From: CAVQCX01 sp963711095
Lineage (GTDB): Bacteria > Pseudomonadota > Gammaproteobacteria > Chromatiales > Chromatiaceae
Direction: 5' to 3'
NCBI GenBank assembly: GCA_963711095.1
Contig: CAVQCX010000038.1
Span: 310,001 to 374,000, forward strand
DNA: 64,000 nucleotides
A model generated the notes under the pieces. The model worked only from the letters and a program-made list of their open reading frames with translations. It did not search any database and had not been told where the DNA came from. Every line of letters begins with the position of its first letter. The stretch's first letter is position 1. Shown here in pieces: positions 44,573-53,579 of this stretch. Made by a program: the position numbers and the translations under genes.

Positions 44573-45550
44573 TTATTCGACGATCTCGCTGTGGGTGTGC
44601 TGCGGATCGAGCCCGAGCGCCCGGGCACGTGCGCGAAACACCTCGACCGCCGCGCCGGGTCCGGCCAGGTAGAGGTCGCTCGGACCCCTGTCGCTGAGGT
44701 CCGCGGCAACGCGCTCGGCCATCGCGGCGGGGTCTGTCGGCTCGGGCAGTGGCGTATAACGGAAATTCTCCAGGGCGTCTTGCCAGGAGTAGAACAGCCG
44801 GTCCAGATAGCCGCGAGCGTCGCCGCCGCGCGTGCGGTAGAGATCGATGCGCGGTGCGTTGTCGAGCGCCAGGGCATGCTCGACCATACTTTTGATGGGT
44901 GCCGCACCCAAGCCGATTGCGACGAACGCCAGCGCGATGCCCGGCTCGGAGTCCAGCAGGAAATCGCCCTGGGGCCCGCTGACCACCAGGGTCTGGGAAA
45001 GTGCGGCCGGGGAGAGCATGTGTCGTAGGAAAGGGTCGTCCGGCCGGTCGTGCAGAAGAAACAGCAGGCTCCTGCCGTCACAGGGACAGCTCGCGACTGG
45101 CAGCTCGGTGCTCAGCCCCTCGCGGGTCGTCAGGCGAACCCTCTGCCCGGCCAGGAACCTCAGTGTCTGACTGCGGGGCGTCTTCAGGTGCAGCAGCATG
45201 GTGCCGTCGCTCCCGGGCTCGACCTTGCGCACCGTGCAGCGGATCTCCTGCAACGGGACATCGCTGGCCGATGCCGCCTCTTGGGCCTCCAGCACCAGGT
45301 CGGAAGTGGGCGTGTGGACGCACATGAGGATGTAGCCGGCGGCCTTCTCGGCCTCGCTCAAGGGGTAGTCCTGGCTGCGTAGCCGCCGTACCTGGCCCGA
45401 GACCAGGCGGGCCTTACAGCCCCCGCAGTTGCCGCTGGCGCAGCCGTGAGCCAGGCTCAGCCCCTCGCGCAGGGCTGCGTCGATGATTGGCTCGTTGGCC
45501 TCCACCACGAAGCTGTGGCCGGTGGGCAAGAGCGTGACGCTGTGACTCAT
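44573..45550 (-). CDS. 2Fe-2S flavodoxin-reductase-like oxidoreductase
   Basis: 325 residues. An N-terminal plant-type ferredoxin domain with cluster ligands in CASGNCGGCK and a fourth Cys in ILMCVH, then an FNR-like FAD domain and an NAD domain with AIGLGAAPIKSM. Similar to CDP-6-deoxyglucoseen reductase and the reductase components of monooxygenases. Transfers electrons from NAD(P)H through FAD to the 2Fe-2S centre. Partner oxygenase is not in the window. The usual FAD-binding RxYS reads ELPVAS here, which departs from the family. Confidence 0.85.
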   Translation of the reverse strand: MSHSVTLLPTGHSFVVEANEPIIDAALREGLSLAHGCASGNCGGCKARLVSGQVRRLRSQDYPLSEAEKAAGYILMCVHTPTSDLVLEAQEAASASDVPLQEIRCTVRKVEPGSDGTMLLHLKTPRSQTLRFLAGQRVRLTTREGLSTELPVASCPCDGRSLLFLLHDRPDDPFLRHMLSPAALSQTLVVSGPQGDFLLDSEPGIALAFVAIGLGAAPIKSMVEHALALDNAPRIDLYRTRGGDARGYLDRLFYSWQDALENFRYTPLPEPTDPAAMAERVAADLSDRGPSDLYLAGPGAAVEVFRARARALGLDPQHTHSEIVE

Positions 45551-45682
45551 CGGTGTCCTCGGGCGCGATGCGGCGCGCCCGGTTGGAAGCTGGCCGATCC
45601 CCGCTTCATGGCGCTGCGCTCTTCCAGTCTATGCTAATTGATGAGGGCGCGTGCTCGCGCCCCGGTATTCGGAGACTCCATC

Positions 45683-46063
45683 ATGGGCGATGAATTCGCG
45701 GCTTTGGCGAGGGAGGTGCGCGATTATTGCAGGGACGCCGAGAGGCTCGATGTCTGTACCAGCTGGTCCGAGGTGGATGACTGGTTGGCAGGCAGCGCTA
45801 CCGAGGCCTGGCATGACTACGAGAACAGCCTAGCCGTGCAGGCGGCCCTCGGGTCGGACCTCGCTACGGTAAAGAACCGGCTGTTGATCGATTACGTAGC
45901 CAAGAACGTCACCCGGCGCCTGGTGTCGCTGCGCAATCTGGAGGAGCTCGATGCCTTGCGCCGCCGGCGCAGCAACGGTCTTCTCGACGACGCGGCCTAC
46001 GCCGCCGAGAGCCAGGATCTGGCCAGGGAGCATGCCCGGATGTACGAGCGCCTGGACCTTTGA
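45683..46063 (+). CDS. Unknown 126-aa protein
   Basis: Acidic, helical: MGDEFAALAREVRDYCRDAE, then WLAGSATEAWHDYENSLAVQ and ARRHARMYERL-type C-terminus. No domain recognised. ATG 45683 has GGAG 10 bp upstream; an upstream ATG at 45641 would add Arg/Ala-rich residues without support. Divergent from the Fe-S reductase gene. Confidence 0.6.
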   Translation: MGDEFAALAREVRDYCRDAERLDVCTSWSEVDDWLAGSATEAWHDYENSLAVQAALGSDLATVKNRLLIDYVAKNVTRRLVSLRNLEELDALRRRRSNGLLDDAAYAAESQDLAREHARMYERLDL

Positions 46064-46083
46064 GCCGGGTGGCGTGCTACGGC

Positions 46084-46281
46084 TTAGCTGCGGGAGCGCT
46101 CCGCCTTGCCCGGACAGGGATCGATGACGAAATAGGCGAGCAGGAACTCTTCTTCCAACGGAGACAGGTCGAAGCGCTGGCAGGCCTGCTCGACCGTCTT
46201 GCAGTCATGCGAGTGCAGCTCTGCCATCCAGGCGATCGCTCGGCGCAGGGCCTCACCGTGCGGCACCAGCTCGTGGCTCAT
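46084..46281 (-). CDS. Small unknown protein, 65 aa
   Basis: MSHELVPHGEALRRAIAWM then HDCKTVEQACQRFDLSPLEEEFL. Helical, no signal peptide. The tail (DPCPGKAERSRS) is polar. Convergent with the gene at 45683. Size and composition fit a real conserved small gene, but I cannot assign it. Confidence 0.55.
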   Translation of the reverse strand: MSHELVPHGEALRRAIAWMAELHSHDCKTVEQACQRFDLSPLEEEFLLAYFVIDPCPGKAERSRS

Positions 46282-46414
46282 GGGCGTGTGTCCCCGGTCT
46301 GTTCAGGCTCCTACGGAAATTCTAGCCGGCATTCCTGGCAAGCCGCCTGTCGGAGTCGCTTTCCGGGGATGTCTCAAGTGTTGCCCTCGGGCCCGGTAGG
46401 CGATGCGGATTCGC

Positions 46415-47369
46415 TCAGACTGTCGCTATGTCCGGGAGCATGCCCGCCAGCCGGCGTAGCGCCGAGGGTATGTCTGAGCCGAGAGCGACCGCCCCGGCGG
46501 ATGCGATGGCCTCTGCGTGGGTGCTGCTGACCGGTCCTCCGATGCACACAGGTACGTCGATGGCCTGGACCAGCGCGGACAGTCGCTCGGTCAATAGCCC
46601 TTGTGCAGGCCGGTTGGTCCCTGAGAGCACGACGGCATGGCAGTGCGCCCGCTCCACCACCGGTGGGAGCTGCTCCAGAGGCATGTCGGTGCCGAGCAGC
46701 ACCAGCCCCATGCTGTGGTGCAGCGCCGCCAGGCCGAACAGCAGCAGGCCGGTTTCGTGCAGCTCTCCCGGCAGGCAAGCGGCGAGCAAGCGCGGCCCCC
46801 GCTCTCGCACCCCCAGGTGATGAAACTGGGCGCCGAGCTTGTTGCGCAGGTAGCAGGCCAGAAAGTGCTCCTCTGCGATGCCGGTCGCCGTCGAGGCTCC
46901 ATTGCTCCCCCAGCCTGACGAGCAGCGGAATCAGCAGCTGCTGGATCACCAGCTCCACCGGGAGGAGCGCGAGCGCCCCATGGTAATGGAGATCCAGCGC
47001 CGGCGTGTCGAACCCGCGGATTGCCGAGAGCATCTGTTCTCGCAGCCTCGACCAGAGATCCGGGTCCTGCTTGGGGACAGTGCTCGCCCCGGGCTCTTCG
47101 CCCAGCACCGAGCGCGCCTGCCCGATTGAGACGCCCTGCGCCAGGAGCCCGACCACGCGCTGGATCAGGTGCAGCTGCTCGCGGCTGTACAGGCGGTGCC
47201 CCTTGGGCGTGCGCTCGGGCTTGAACAGGCCGTAACGGCGCTCCCAGGCGCGCAGGGTTACCGGGTGCACGCCGGTTAGCGATGCGACCGTGCGGATCGG
47301 ATACAGACCCGGGCTGGCGGGCGTCTCCCGCTGATCGGGCTCAGGTACGCGGGTTGCCATGGGCGCCAT
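46415..47369 (-). CDS. MerR/B12-binding regulator (LitR/CarH type), frameshifted as sequenced
   Basis: N-terminal MerR domain (YPIRTVASLTGVHPVTLRAW, ERRYGLFKPERTPKGHRLYS), then a helical cap and cobalamin-binding domain. If one extra C near 46883 is ignored, the cap reads EQWSLDGDGIAEEHFLACY, giving the W-x9-EH motif that contacts adenosylcobalamin in CarH, and the B12 domain has PGELHETGL (E-x-H-x-x-G). Such proteins repress carotenoid or DNA-photoprotection genes in the dark. The frame continues to 46415. ATG 47369 or 47360. Confidence 0.8.
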
Positions 47370-47562
47370 AGACTGGTGTGCTTCGCCCACCCGGTGATCC
47401 TCCCCTGTTTGTGACCCCCCAAGGATAAGCCGCGGGGCCCGGACATACAGCCCGCAAAGGTCGGGGGCTTTCCGGACGCAGCGTCCGGCGGTGTCGTCAG
47501 CAGCCAGCCTGGACGGACCCCGGTACGGGCAGTACAGTGGCTGGCCCGGGTTCATCCTTGAA

Positions 47563-47799
47563 CCTAGAAGCGGCAGTTGAACGGCCGCCAGGGTGCGTGC
47601 GGCGTGGTGTCTGGCAAGGCATGACGAGGCGGAATAGTCATTCTATTCCAACGAGTTATAACGCAGCCAGGCGCCGCGCGGTGCCCGCCCTGGTGGTCGT
47701 AGCGGCCATCACCCGATGGGTGAGTACCAAGTTTGTCCAGAACCATAGTCCAAGCAATCACTCGATCGCTACGCGAAGCGGTCAACTGCTGTTTCCAGG
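47563..47799. mobile_element. MITE family A, copy 1, with nested insertion
   Basis: Ends CCTAGAAGCGGCAGTTGA (47563-47580) and an inverted counterpart TCAACTGCTGTTTCCAGG (47782-47799), 15 of 18 matching. Flanked by a TTGAA direct duplication on both sides. Relative to copy 2 at 56808 it carries an extra ~88 bp in the middle that contains the palindrome GGAATAGTCATTCTATTCC. Non-coding. Together with 47370-47562 it fills the gap before the next gene. Confidence 0.85.
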
Positions 47800-47821
47800 T
47801 TGAATCTACGCAGGAGCTGTC

Positions 47822-48283
47822 ATGACCGAGGCCAACAGCCCGAACGAGCCCGACTGGGACACCCCCCTGGAGCTCTCTCTGACCCCAGCCCTGATCATCC
47901 ATGCGCTGTTTCCGAGCGCCGAGAGCGTGCACACCGGTTGGCGTACCTGCGTCGACGCCGGTCTGGTGGTGTCCGACCTCTCCGCTATGGACGAGCGCAC
48001 CGGCAATTATTGCCGCCTGGCCGAGCAGGAATTCGTCGAGGATGGCGAGGAGGAGGTGGTCTGGCACGATTGGGCCGTAGAGCTGCGCTTGGGCGAGCTG
48101 CTGATCGCCGGGCACTGGTACGTGCAGGCCAACGGGCCGGCCATGGAATGGGAGTGGTGCGCCCGGGAGGCCGAGTCCGCCTTCGACAAGGCCTGCGTGC
48201 TGCTCGGTCGCCGGGTGCGCCGCGCCATAGCGGTCGAAGAGCTGGGCATGCAGACCCCGCCTCCGAAGGGCCGGCATCATTGA
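47822..48283 (+). CDS. Unknown 153-aa acidic protein
   Basis: Strongly acidic with several Trp: VVWHDWAVELRLGELLIAGH and QANGPAMEWEWCAREAESAF. No signal peptide or known domain. ATG 47822 follows GGAG. The gene starts 20 bp after a MITE, so that insertion may affect its promoter. Confidence 0.6.
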   Translation: MTEANSPNEPDWDTPLELSLTPALIIHALFPSAESVHTGWRTCVDAGLVVSDLSAMDERTGNYCRLAEQEFVEDGEEEVVWHDWAVELRLGELLIAGHWYVQANGPAMEWEWCAREAESAFDKACVLLGRRVRRAIAVEELGMQTPPPKGRHH

Positions 48284-48298
48284 CCCGAGCACACAGCG

Positions 48299-48373
48299 AT
48301 GAGCGACAGCGACCAAGACCGACTGCGCAGCCATGTACGGGAGGCCTATGTCCAGGCGCGCCGGCCCGCCTGA
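48299..48373 (+). CDS. Short ORF, possible gene fragment
   Basis: 24 codons: MSDSDQDRLRSHVREAYVQA then RRPA and a stop. The start looks like the N-terminus of a longer soluble protein that is cut off here. Low confidence; it may be noise. Confidence 0.2.
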   Translation: MSDSDQDRLRSHVREAYVQARRPA

Positions 48374-48385
48374 TCGGGCTGGCGC

Positions 48386-49933
48386 TCAGCCCTCGGGCGG
48401 GCGCGCGAGCCACTGCAGGGGCCAGAACGGACCGACCGGGGTGCGCACCCACCAATTGCCGGTGGCCGCCCGCTCCGCGGGGCTGGTGAAGCGGTAGCGG
48501 TAGAGTGTCAGGCGCAGGTAGTGCGGCGGCTCGCCGGGCAAGGGGTTTTCCCCCAGCAGGGCGGTGACTGCCGGGGAGCCCTCCAGCAGGCGCCCGGCAA
48601 AACGCTCGAGCCAGTCGAGGCTCATCGGGTCCCGCTTCCAGACGAACCAGAGCATCCAGTCGAGCCGCGGCTGATGGGGGACCACGAACGGCGGGCGCCG
48701 CGCCGGGTCGCCGGGCTTGTACCTGAAGTTGTACTCCCGCCACTGCTTACCATCGCGCGAGCCTTCGATGACGAGCTCCAAGCGCTCGGTGTTGATCACC
48801 GGAAAGACGTGATAGCGGTTGACCACCCGGGTGGCGCCGACTGGCCCGGCTACCGCGGCGGCCCAAGCCGGCGCTGGGCGCCTCGAGAGCAGCTCCCAGC
48901 CCTGCACGCTGCTCACGAAGACGATCAGGGCGCCAAGCAGCCCGAGCAGCAGGCCGCGGCGGCGGCTCGCCGGCGGTCCCGCTGCCTGGGTCCCGATGAA
49001 AGCCCAGAGCCGGCGCGGTAGCAGCCACGCGAGCGCCCGGTCGTCGAGCAGAAACAGGCAGAGCGTGATGGTGAGCAGGTTGAAGAAGTTGTGGTTGCTG
49101 GTGAGCAGGATCAGCACCTGGATCAGCAGCGTAGCGGCGGCCGCGAACAGCCGAAAGGGCCGCGGCAGGAACATCATGAAGGGCACCACCAGCTCGATGA
49201 ACAGTGTGGCGCCCGCGCCGGTCTTGAGCATCCAGTGGGGCAGCTGCTGGACGTACCAGGAGACGGGATTCGGCAGGGGCTGGGTCTCGAAGTAATAGTA
49301 CAGGGCGGTCAGATGGGCCCAGCTGGGATCGCCGCTCACCAGTTTGGAGGCGCCCGAGAGAAATCGCACCCGGAACAACAGCCAGCGCAGCAGCCAGACG
49401 ACCATCCGGGAGCGCCCCGGCACCAGGATGGCCAGAAAACCGGCCTCCACGAGCAGATAGTCCCATTGGAAATTCATGAACACCTGCCCGGCGTGGAGCA
49501 GCGACAGGTACAGCAGAAAGGTCGCCACCAGGGAGAGTCTGGGCAGCCGGTTGAGGAACAGCAGGATCGCGAACGCGCAGCCGAGGATCGGGGCCGCCTG
49601 CAGCGCCAGATCGCTGGAATTCAGCCAGAATAGAGTCGGCAGGCGCCAGAAGCGCTCGGGACCCAGCTGGGTGCCCCAGTAGGCCAGGTCTTCAGACAGC
49701 GGCAGTATCCCCTGGCTGCCCACCAGGCCGAGGATCTGTACGCCGATGGAGGCGAAGGCGACCAGATAGATCAGCGCGAGCAGGCGCAGGAACAGCGCCG
49801 AGACGCGCCGGTATTCGGTGGCCTCCGAGGCCGCGAAGCATAGCGCGTGCGCCGTCGTCTCTGACAGCCAAAGAGCGAATGTGCGGGCCCCCGAGGCGAG
49901 GCCCGCTCGACGGACGGTGGCTGCGGCTGCCAT
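48386..49933 (-). CDS. Lipase-maturation-factor-family membrane protein
   Basis: 515 residues with about eight membrane helices and a soluble C-terminal region. VFMNFQWDYLLVEAGFLAI, RVRFLSGASKLVSGDPSW, LTALYYYFETQPLPNPVSW and EYNFRYKPGDPARRPPFVVP are highly characteristic of the LMF1/LMF2 family, whose eukaryotic members help lipases fold in the ER. The bacterial function is unknown. Divergent from the O-methyltransferase gene by about 310 bp that contain no gene. Confidence 0.85.
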   Translation of the reverse strand: MAAAATVRRAGLASGARTFALWLSETTAHALCFAASEATEYRRVSALFLRLLALIYLVAFASIGVQILGLVGSQGILPLSEDLAYWGTQLGPERFWRLPTLFWLNSSDLALQAAPILGCAFAILLFLNRLPRLSLVATFLLYLSLLHAGQVFMNFQWDYLLVEAGFLAILVPGRSRMVVWLLRWLLFRVRFLSGASKLVSGDPSWAHLTALYYYFETQPLPNPVSWYVQQLPHWMLKTGAGATLFIELVVPFMMFLPRPFRLFAAAATLLIQVLILLTSNHNFFNLLTITLCLFLLDDRALAWLLPRRLWAFIGTQAAGPPASRRRGLLLGLLGALIVFVSSVQGWELLSRRPAPAWAAAVAGPVGATRVVNRYHVFPVINTERLELVIEGSRDGKQWREYNFRYKPGDPARRPPFVVPHQPRLDWMLWFVWKRDPMSLDWLERFAGRLLEGSPAVTALLGENPLPGEPPHYLRLTLYRYRFTSPAERAATGNWWVRTPVGPFWPLQWLARPPEG

Positions 49934-50247
49934 GGCGATGTCCCGCTGGTCTTTGGGCGAGCGCTTGGAAGTTCCCCGATGCTGATCGCAAGTCTAGCGT
50001 AGCGCACCCTGCGATCCGGACCTCGTGATCCGTCGGCAGCCGGCGCTGCAGAGACCGGACGGTTGCGGCGCAAAGGGCTGCCTCGGGGGCTCTCGCAAAG
50101 ACGCAGCGCGGGCAGGGCGGAAGGCCGGGACGGAGGGCGTCCGATCGAGCGGCAGCGTCCCGCCTGGGTGTCGCCCGGTCGTCTGGCGCATCCCGGGCGG
50201 GCGCGATGGCGTAGAATAGCAGCGCCGTTCGCTGCGCGAGCCTACCC

Positions 50248-50910
50248 ATGTCCAACCGGACGATCACCCTCGACGACCGTCTCTACGCCTATCTGATCGA
50301 CCACTCGCTACGCGAGACACCGGCGCTGCGCGGGCTGCGCGAGCTCACCCTCGGTCATCCGCACGCGCACATGCAGATCGCCCCGGAGCAGGGCCAGTTG
50401 ATCGCGCTGTTGGTCGAGCTGCTGGGGGCCCGCCGGGCGATCGAGATCGGGACCTTCACCGGATACAGCGCACTCTGGATCGCCTCGGCCCTGCCCGCCG
50501 ACGGCTGCCTGATCTGCTGCGACCTGAGCGAGGAATGGACCGCCATCGGCATCCCTTTCTGGGAGCAAGCCGGGGTGCGCGGGCGCATCGACCTGCGCAT
50601 AGGTCCGGCGCTGGAGACCCTGGACCTGCTGCTGCGGGAGGGCGCGGCGGGTAGCTTCGATCTGGCCTTCGTCGACGCAGACAAAACCGTCTATGCGGCA
50701 TACTACGAGCGCTGCCTGGAGCTGTTGCGCCCCGGCGGTCTTTTGCTGTTCGATAACAGCCTCTGGGGCGGCTCGGTGGCGGACCCGGCCGACCAGTCAG
50801 AGGACACCCGGGCGATCCGGGCCGTCAATGAGCGGCTGCACCGTGACGCGCGCGTCGGGCTTAGCCTGGTGCCCATCGGTGACGGCCTGACCCTGGCGCG
50901 CAAGCGCTGA
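50248..50910 (+). CDS. O-methyltransferase, family 3
   Basis: 220 residues. AIEIGTFTGYSALWIASALP is the SAM site, FDLAFVDADKTVYAAYYERC carries the metal-binding aspartate, and LLFDNSLWGG the third motif, as in caffeoyl-CoA/catechol O-methyltransferases. Divalent-metal-dependent. The substrate is not predictable. About 80 bp before the fieF gene, same strand. Confidence 0.9.
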   Translation: MSNRTITLDDRLYAYLIDHSLRETPALRGLRELTLGHPHAHMQIAPEQGQLIALLVELLGARRAIEIGTFTGYSALWIASALPADGCLICCDLSEEWTAIGIPFWEQAGVRGRIDLRIGPALETLDLLLREGAAGSFDLAFVDADKTVYAAYYERCLELLRPGGLLLFDNSLWGGSVADPADQSEDTRAIRAVNERLHRDARVGLSLVPIGDGLTLARKR

Positions 50911-50993
50911 GCCGCGGTCGTGTCGTCCCGGTCTTGGCGCAATCGGTGCCGGCGGGCCGTGCCGCGAGGCGCTGCCGCCTGCGGGCTGCGCCG

Positions 50994-51914
50994 GTGAGTG
51001 CGCCCCTGGACCCGCTTCGGCGGGCGCGCCTGCTCGGTCTCGCGACCCGTGCCTCGGTCGCCACCGCCAGCCTGCTGATCGCCGGCAAGCTCGCTGCTTG
51101 GCTGCTCACCGGCTCGGTGAGCCTGCTGGCCTCGTTGGTCGACTCGCTCATGGACGTCCTTGCGTCGACCATCAACCTGTTTGCCGTGCGCTATTCCCTG
51201 CGTCCGGCCGATGAGGAGCACCGCTTCGGCCACGGCAAGGCGGAGGCCTTGGCCGGCCTGGGCCAGGCGACCTTCATCGCGGGCTCGGCAGTGTTTCTCA
51301 GCCTCCAGGCGCTCGATCGGCTGATGCACCCGCAGCCGATCGTCGACGCGGCGGTCGGCATCGGTGTGATGGTGTTTGCGATCCTGGCGACCCTCGGTCT
51401 GCTCGCCGTGCAGCGCTATGTCATTCGCCGCACCGGCTCGACTGCAATCAAGGCGGACTCGCTGCATTACTTCACCGATCTGGTCACCAATCTGAGCATC
51501 ATCGTGGCGCTGGCGCTGTCTTCCCTGGGATGGTCGGGTTTGGACCCCCTGTTCGCGCTCGCCATAGCCGCCTACATCCTTTACAGCGCAGCGCAGATCG
51601 GCCGAGATGCGATCGCACTGCTCATGGATCGGGAGCTCCCTGCGGAGGTGCGCCAGCGCATCGTGGAGCTCGCCTACCGGCCTCCGGAGGTGCGCGGCGT
51701 GCACGACCTTCGCACGCGTCAGGCTGGCCACATCTATTTCGTGCAGGTACACCTGGAGCTCGACGACGAGCTGTCGCTGACCCGGGCCCATGCGGTGGCC
51801 GACTCGGTGGAGTTGGCTGTGCTGCGGGAGTTTCCGGGCAGCGAGGTGATCGTGCATCAGGACCCGGTGGGGCTGGTCGATCGCGCCAAGGTCAGTGTCG
51901 AGCCGCGACCCTGA
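50994..51914 (+). CDS. fieF: Cation diffusion facilitator FieF-like
   Basis: 306 residues with six membrane helices. SLVDSLMDVLASTINL and HRFGHGKAEALAGLGQ carry the metal-binding Asp/His residues of CDF transporters, and DSLHYFTDLVTNLSI the second site (HxxxD). The C-terminal cytoplasmic domain has VRGVHDLRTRQAGHIYFVQV. Exports Zn(II)/Fe(II) in exchange for protons. GTG 50994 gives the family N-terminus; a TTG further up at 50934 would add an odd Arg-rich extension. Confidence 0.9.
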   Translation: MSAPLDPLRRARLLGLATRASVATASLLIAGKLAAWLLTGSVSLLASLVDSLMDVLASTINLFAVRYSLRPADEEHRFGHGKAEALAGLGQATFIAGSAVFLSLQALDRLMHPQPIVDAAVGIGVMVFAILATLGLLAVQRYVIRRTGSTAIKADSLHYFTDLVTNLSIIVALALSSLGWSGLDPLFALAIAAYILYSAAQIGRDAIALLMDRELPAEVRQRIVELAYRPPEVRGVHDLRTRQAGHIYFVQVHLELDDELSLTRAHAVADSVELAVLREFPGSEVIVHQDPVGLVDRAKVSVEPRP

Positions 51915-52014
51915 GGTCCGGCGGGCGGCGCTGCCAAAGCCCGGGCATCGCAGCGGCGGCGTCAGGGAGCTGACATCCGGGAAATATCCTCGTGCCCCGC
52001 CTCGGGGCGATCGG

Positions 52015-52644
52015 CTAGCCGGGGCGTCCGGCGTTGTGTCGACGAGCCGCTAGGCGCTTTTTCATCGCCTCGCACAGGCGCGCGTCCTTGACCATGAAAT
52101 GGCCGCCCGCGTGCACGAATCCGTGTCGGGTGTAGAAACCCTCAACTCGGGCAAGGTCTTCCGGCGGTGCCGGGCGGCCCAGCTCCTCGGCCAACGGAAA
52201 CGCCTTGAGCGCGACCAGGCAGTCGTTGATGTCGATGATGCCCCCCATACGCCGCAGCAGACCCGAGCCTATCCCCTGGCCGCGGTGGGCGGGATCGACC
52301 CGCAGCTCGGCGATATAGACGATGCAGGCGCACTCGATCCGCTCGATGTCGTCGATCTGGGAAAACGGCAGCAGGCAGGCGCGATCGGCGAGGACCTTCT
52401 CGGCGAAGTCCGCGATCTCGGGGCTCACCGACTGGAACAGCAGCTCCGGATCGATCTGGTCTTGCTGGGCCGATGCCAGATCCATGCGCTGCCCGCGGAT
52501 CTGCGCCACGCCCAGGTCCGCGGCACGCTCCTCGTCCCAGGTGCGCGCCGTCCCCTCGAAGTGCAGCACGTACTGACCGAGCTGCTCGTCTGGATCCGGG
52601 CGCAGCGAGAATTCGATCTCAATGTCCTGACCCGGCTCGTTCAT
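52015..52644 (-). CDS. GNAT acetyltransferase
   Basis: 209 residues. The acetyl-CoA motif A is LRVDPAHRGQGIGSGLL preceded by VYIAE, and RVEGFYTRHGFVHAG matches motif B. The N-terminal 90 residues are acidic. Substrate unknown. Confidence 0.8.
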   Translation of the reverse strand: MNEPGQDIEIEFSLRPDPDEQLGQYVLHFEGTARTWDEERAADLGVAQIRGQRMDLASAQQDQIDPELLFQSVSPEIADFAEKVLADRACLLPFSQIDDIERIECACIVYIAELRVDPAHRGQGIGSGLLRRMGGIIDINDCLVALKAFPLAEELGRPAPPEDLARVEGFYTRHGFVHAGGHFMVKDARLCEAMKKRLAARRHNAGRPG

Positions 52645-52800
52645 GGCGGCGGGCCCTCGCCCAATCCGGCCCGGTCGGGGTGTCGGCAGATCAAGCTCAG
52701 CCCGCGTCGCCCACCAGTTCTCGTCGCGAGCGCTGCGAAGCGCTCGGGCGCGTAGGCGCAGTTTGAGAGCCGGTCGCGCATCTGTGCCGCGCCGGTGCGC

Positions 52801-53475
52801 CTAATCGTCGTAGGGGGACGTCGGCTCCAGGTCCTCGTAGTAGCCGCCGGGCTGCTCCTGGTAGTACCGGCCTGTCGGGTCCTGGTAGAAAGCCTCGTCG
52901 GATCCCCCGTAATAGCCCGGCCCGCTGGTGTACGGCAGGTTGTATGTCTCGCCCGTGTACGGGTTGCCGTAATAGGCGTTGCCGCGGATCGCTTGGTTGT
53001 CATAGTTGTCCAGCGTCTGGTCCATGGTCTGGGAATTGTTCCACCAGCCCTGGTTGTAACTGTCGTAGCCCTGCTGCAGGGACTGGTTGGCCTGCTGCAG
53101 GGCCCGGAAATTCTGCTGCTGTTGCTGCAGGGCAGGCCCGGCATTGGTGCCCCCGGCGGTCATCATGTGGTAGTACACGAACTGCTCGAAGCTGATCTGG
53201 GCCCCGGTGGTCTGGAGGTACTGTTGGTACTCTTGCCGCAGCTGCGGTCCGTAGGCCTGGATGTAGGACTGCATCAGCTGCTGCTGCTGGGCGTAGGTGT
53301 TCGCCATCATGCCGTTCAGCTGGTTGTTGAACTGCTGATCCGTGGCCATGTTCTGCATGACCAGGTTGCTCAGGTCCCAGGCGCCGGCGGTGCTGACACC
53401 GCCGCTGAGCAGGATGGTCAGAGCCCAAGGCAGGGCGCGACGTACTGAAACATGGGCGAGGCATCTGGGGCTCAT
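52801..53475 (-). CDS. Exported Q/N/Y-rich protein
   Basis: 224 residues. Signal peptide (ALPWALTILLSGGVSTAGA), a helical Gln-rich middle (TYAQQQQLMQSYIQAYGPQL, ALQQQQQNFRALQQANQSL) and a low-complexity Gly/Tyr/Asn/Pro-rich tail (YNLPYTSGPGYYGGSDEAFY). No known domain. Composition resembles secreted aggregating or prion-like proteins, but this is only compositional evidence. Confidence 0.75.
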   Translation of the reverse strand: MSPRCLAHVSVRRALPWALTILLSGGVSTAGAWDLSNLVMQNMATDQQFNNQLNGMMANTYAQQQQLMQSYIQAYGPQLRQEYQQYLQTTGAQISFEQFVYYHMMTAGGTNAGPALQQQQQNFRALQQANQSLQQGYDSYNQGWWNNSQTMDQTLDNYDNQAIRGNAYYGNPYTGETYNLPYTSGPGYYGGSDEAFYQDPTGRYYQEQPGGYYEDLEPTSPYDD

Positions 53476-53579
53476 GGGTGCTCTCCGGGCCGTGTCGATC
53501 GAAAGGCATGGTGTCTTGGCAGAATGAGAGACATGATAGCTCGCCCGCCCCCCGGCAGGGCCCCGGTTGCCCAGAGACG

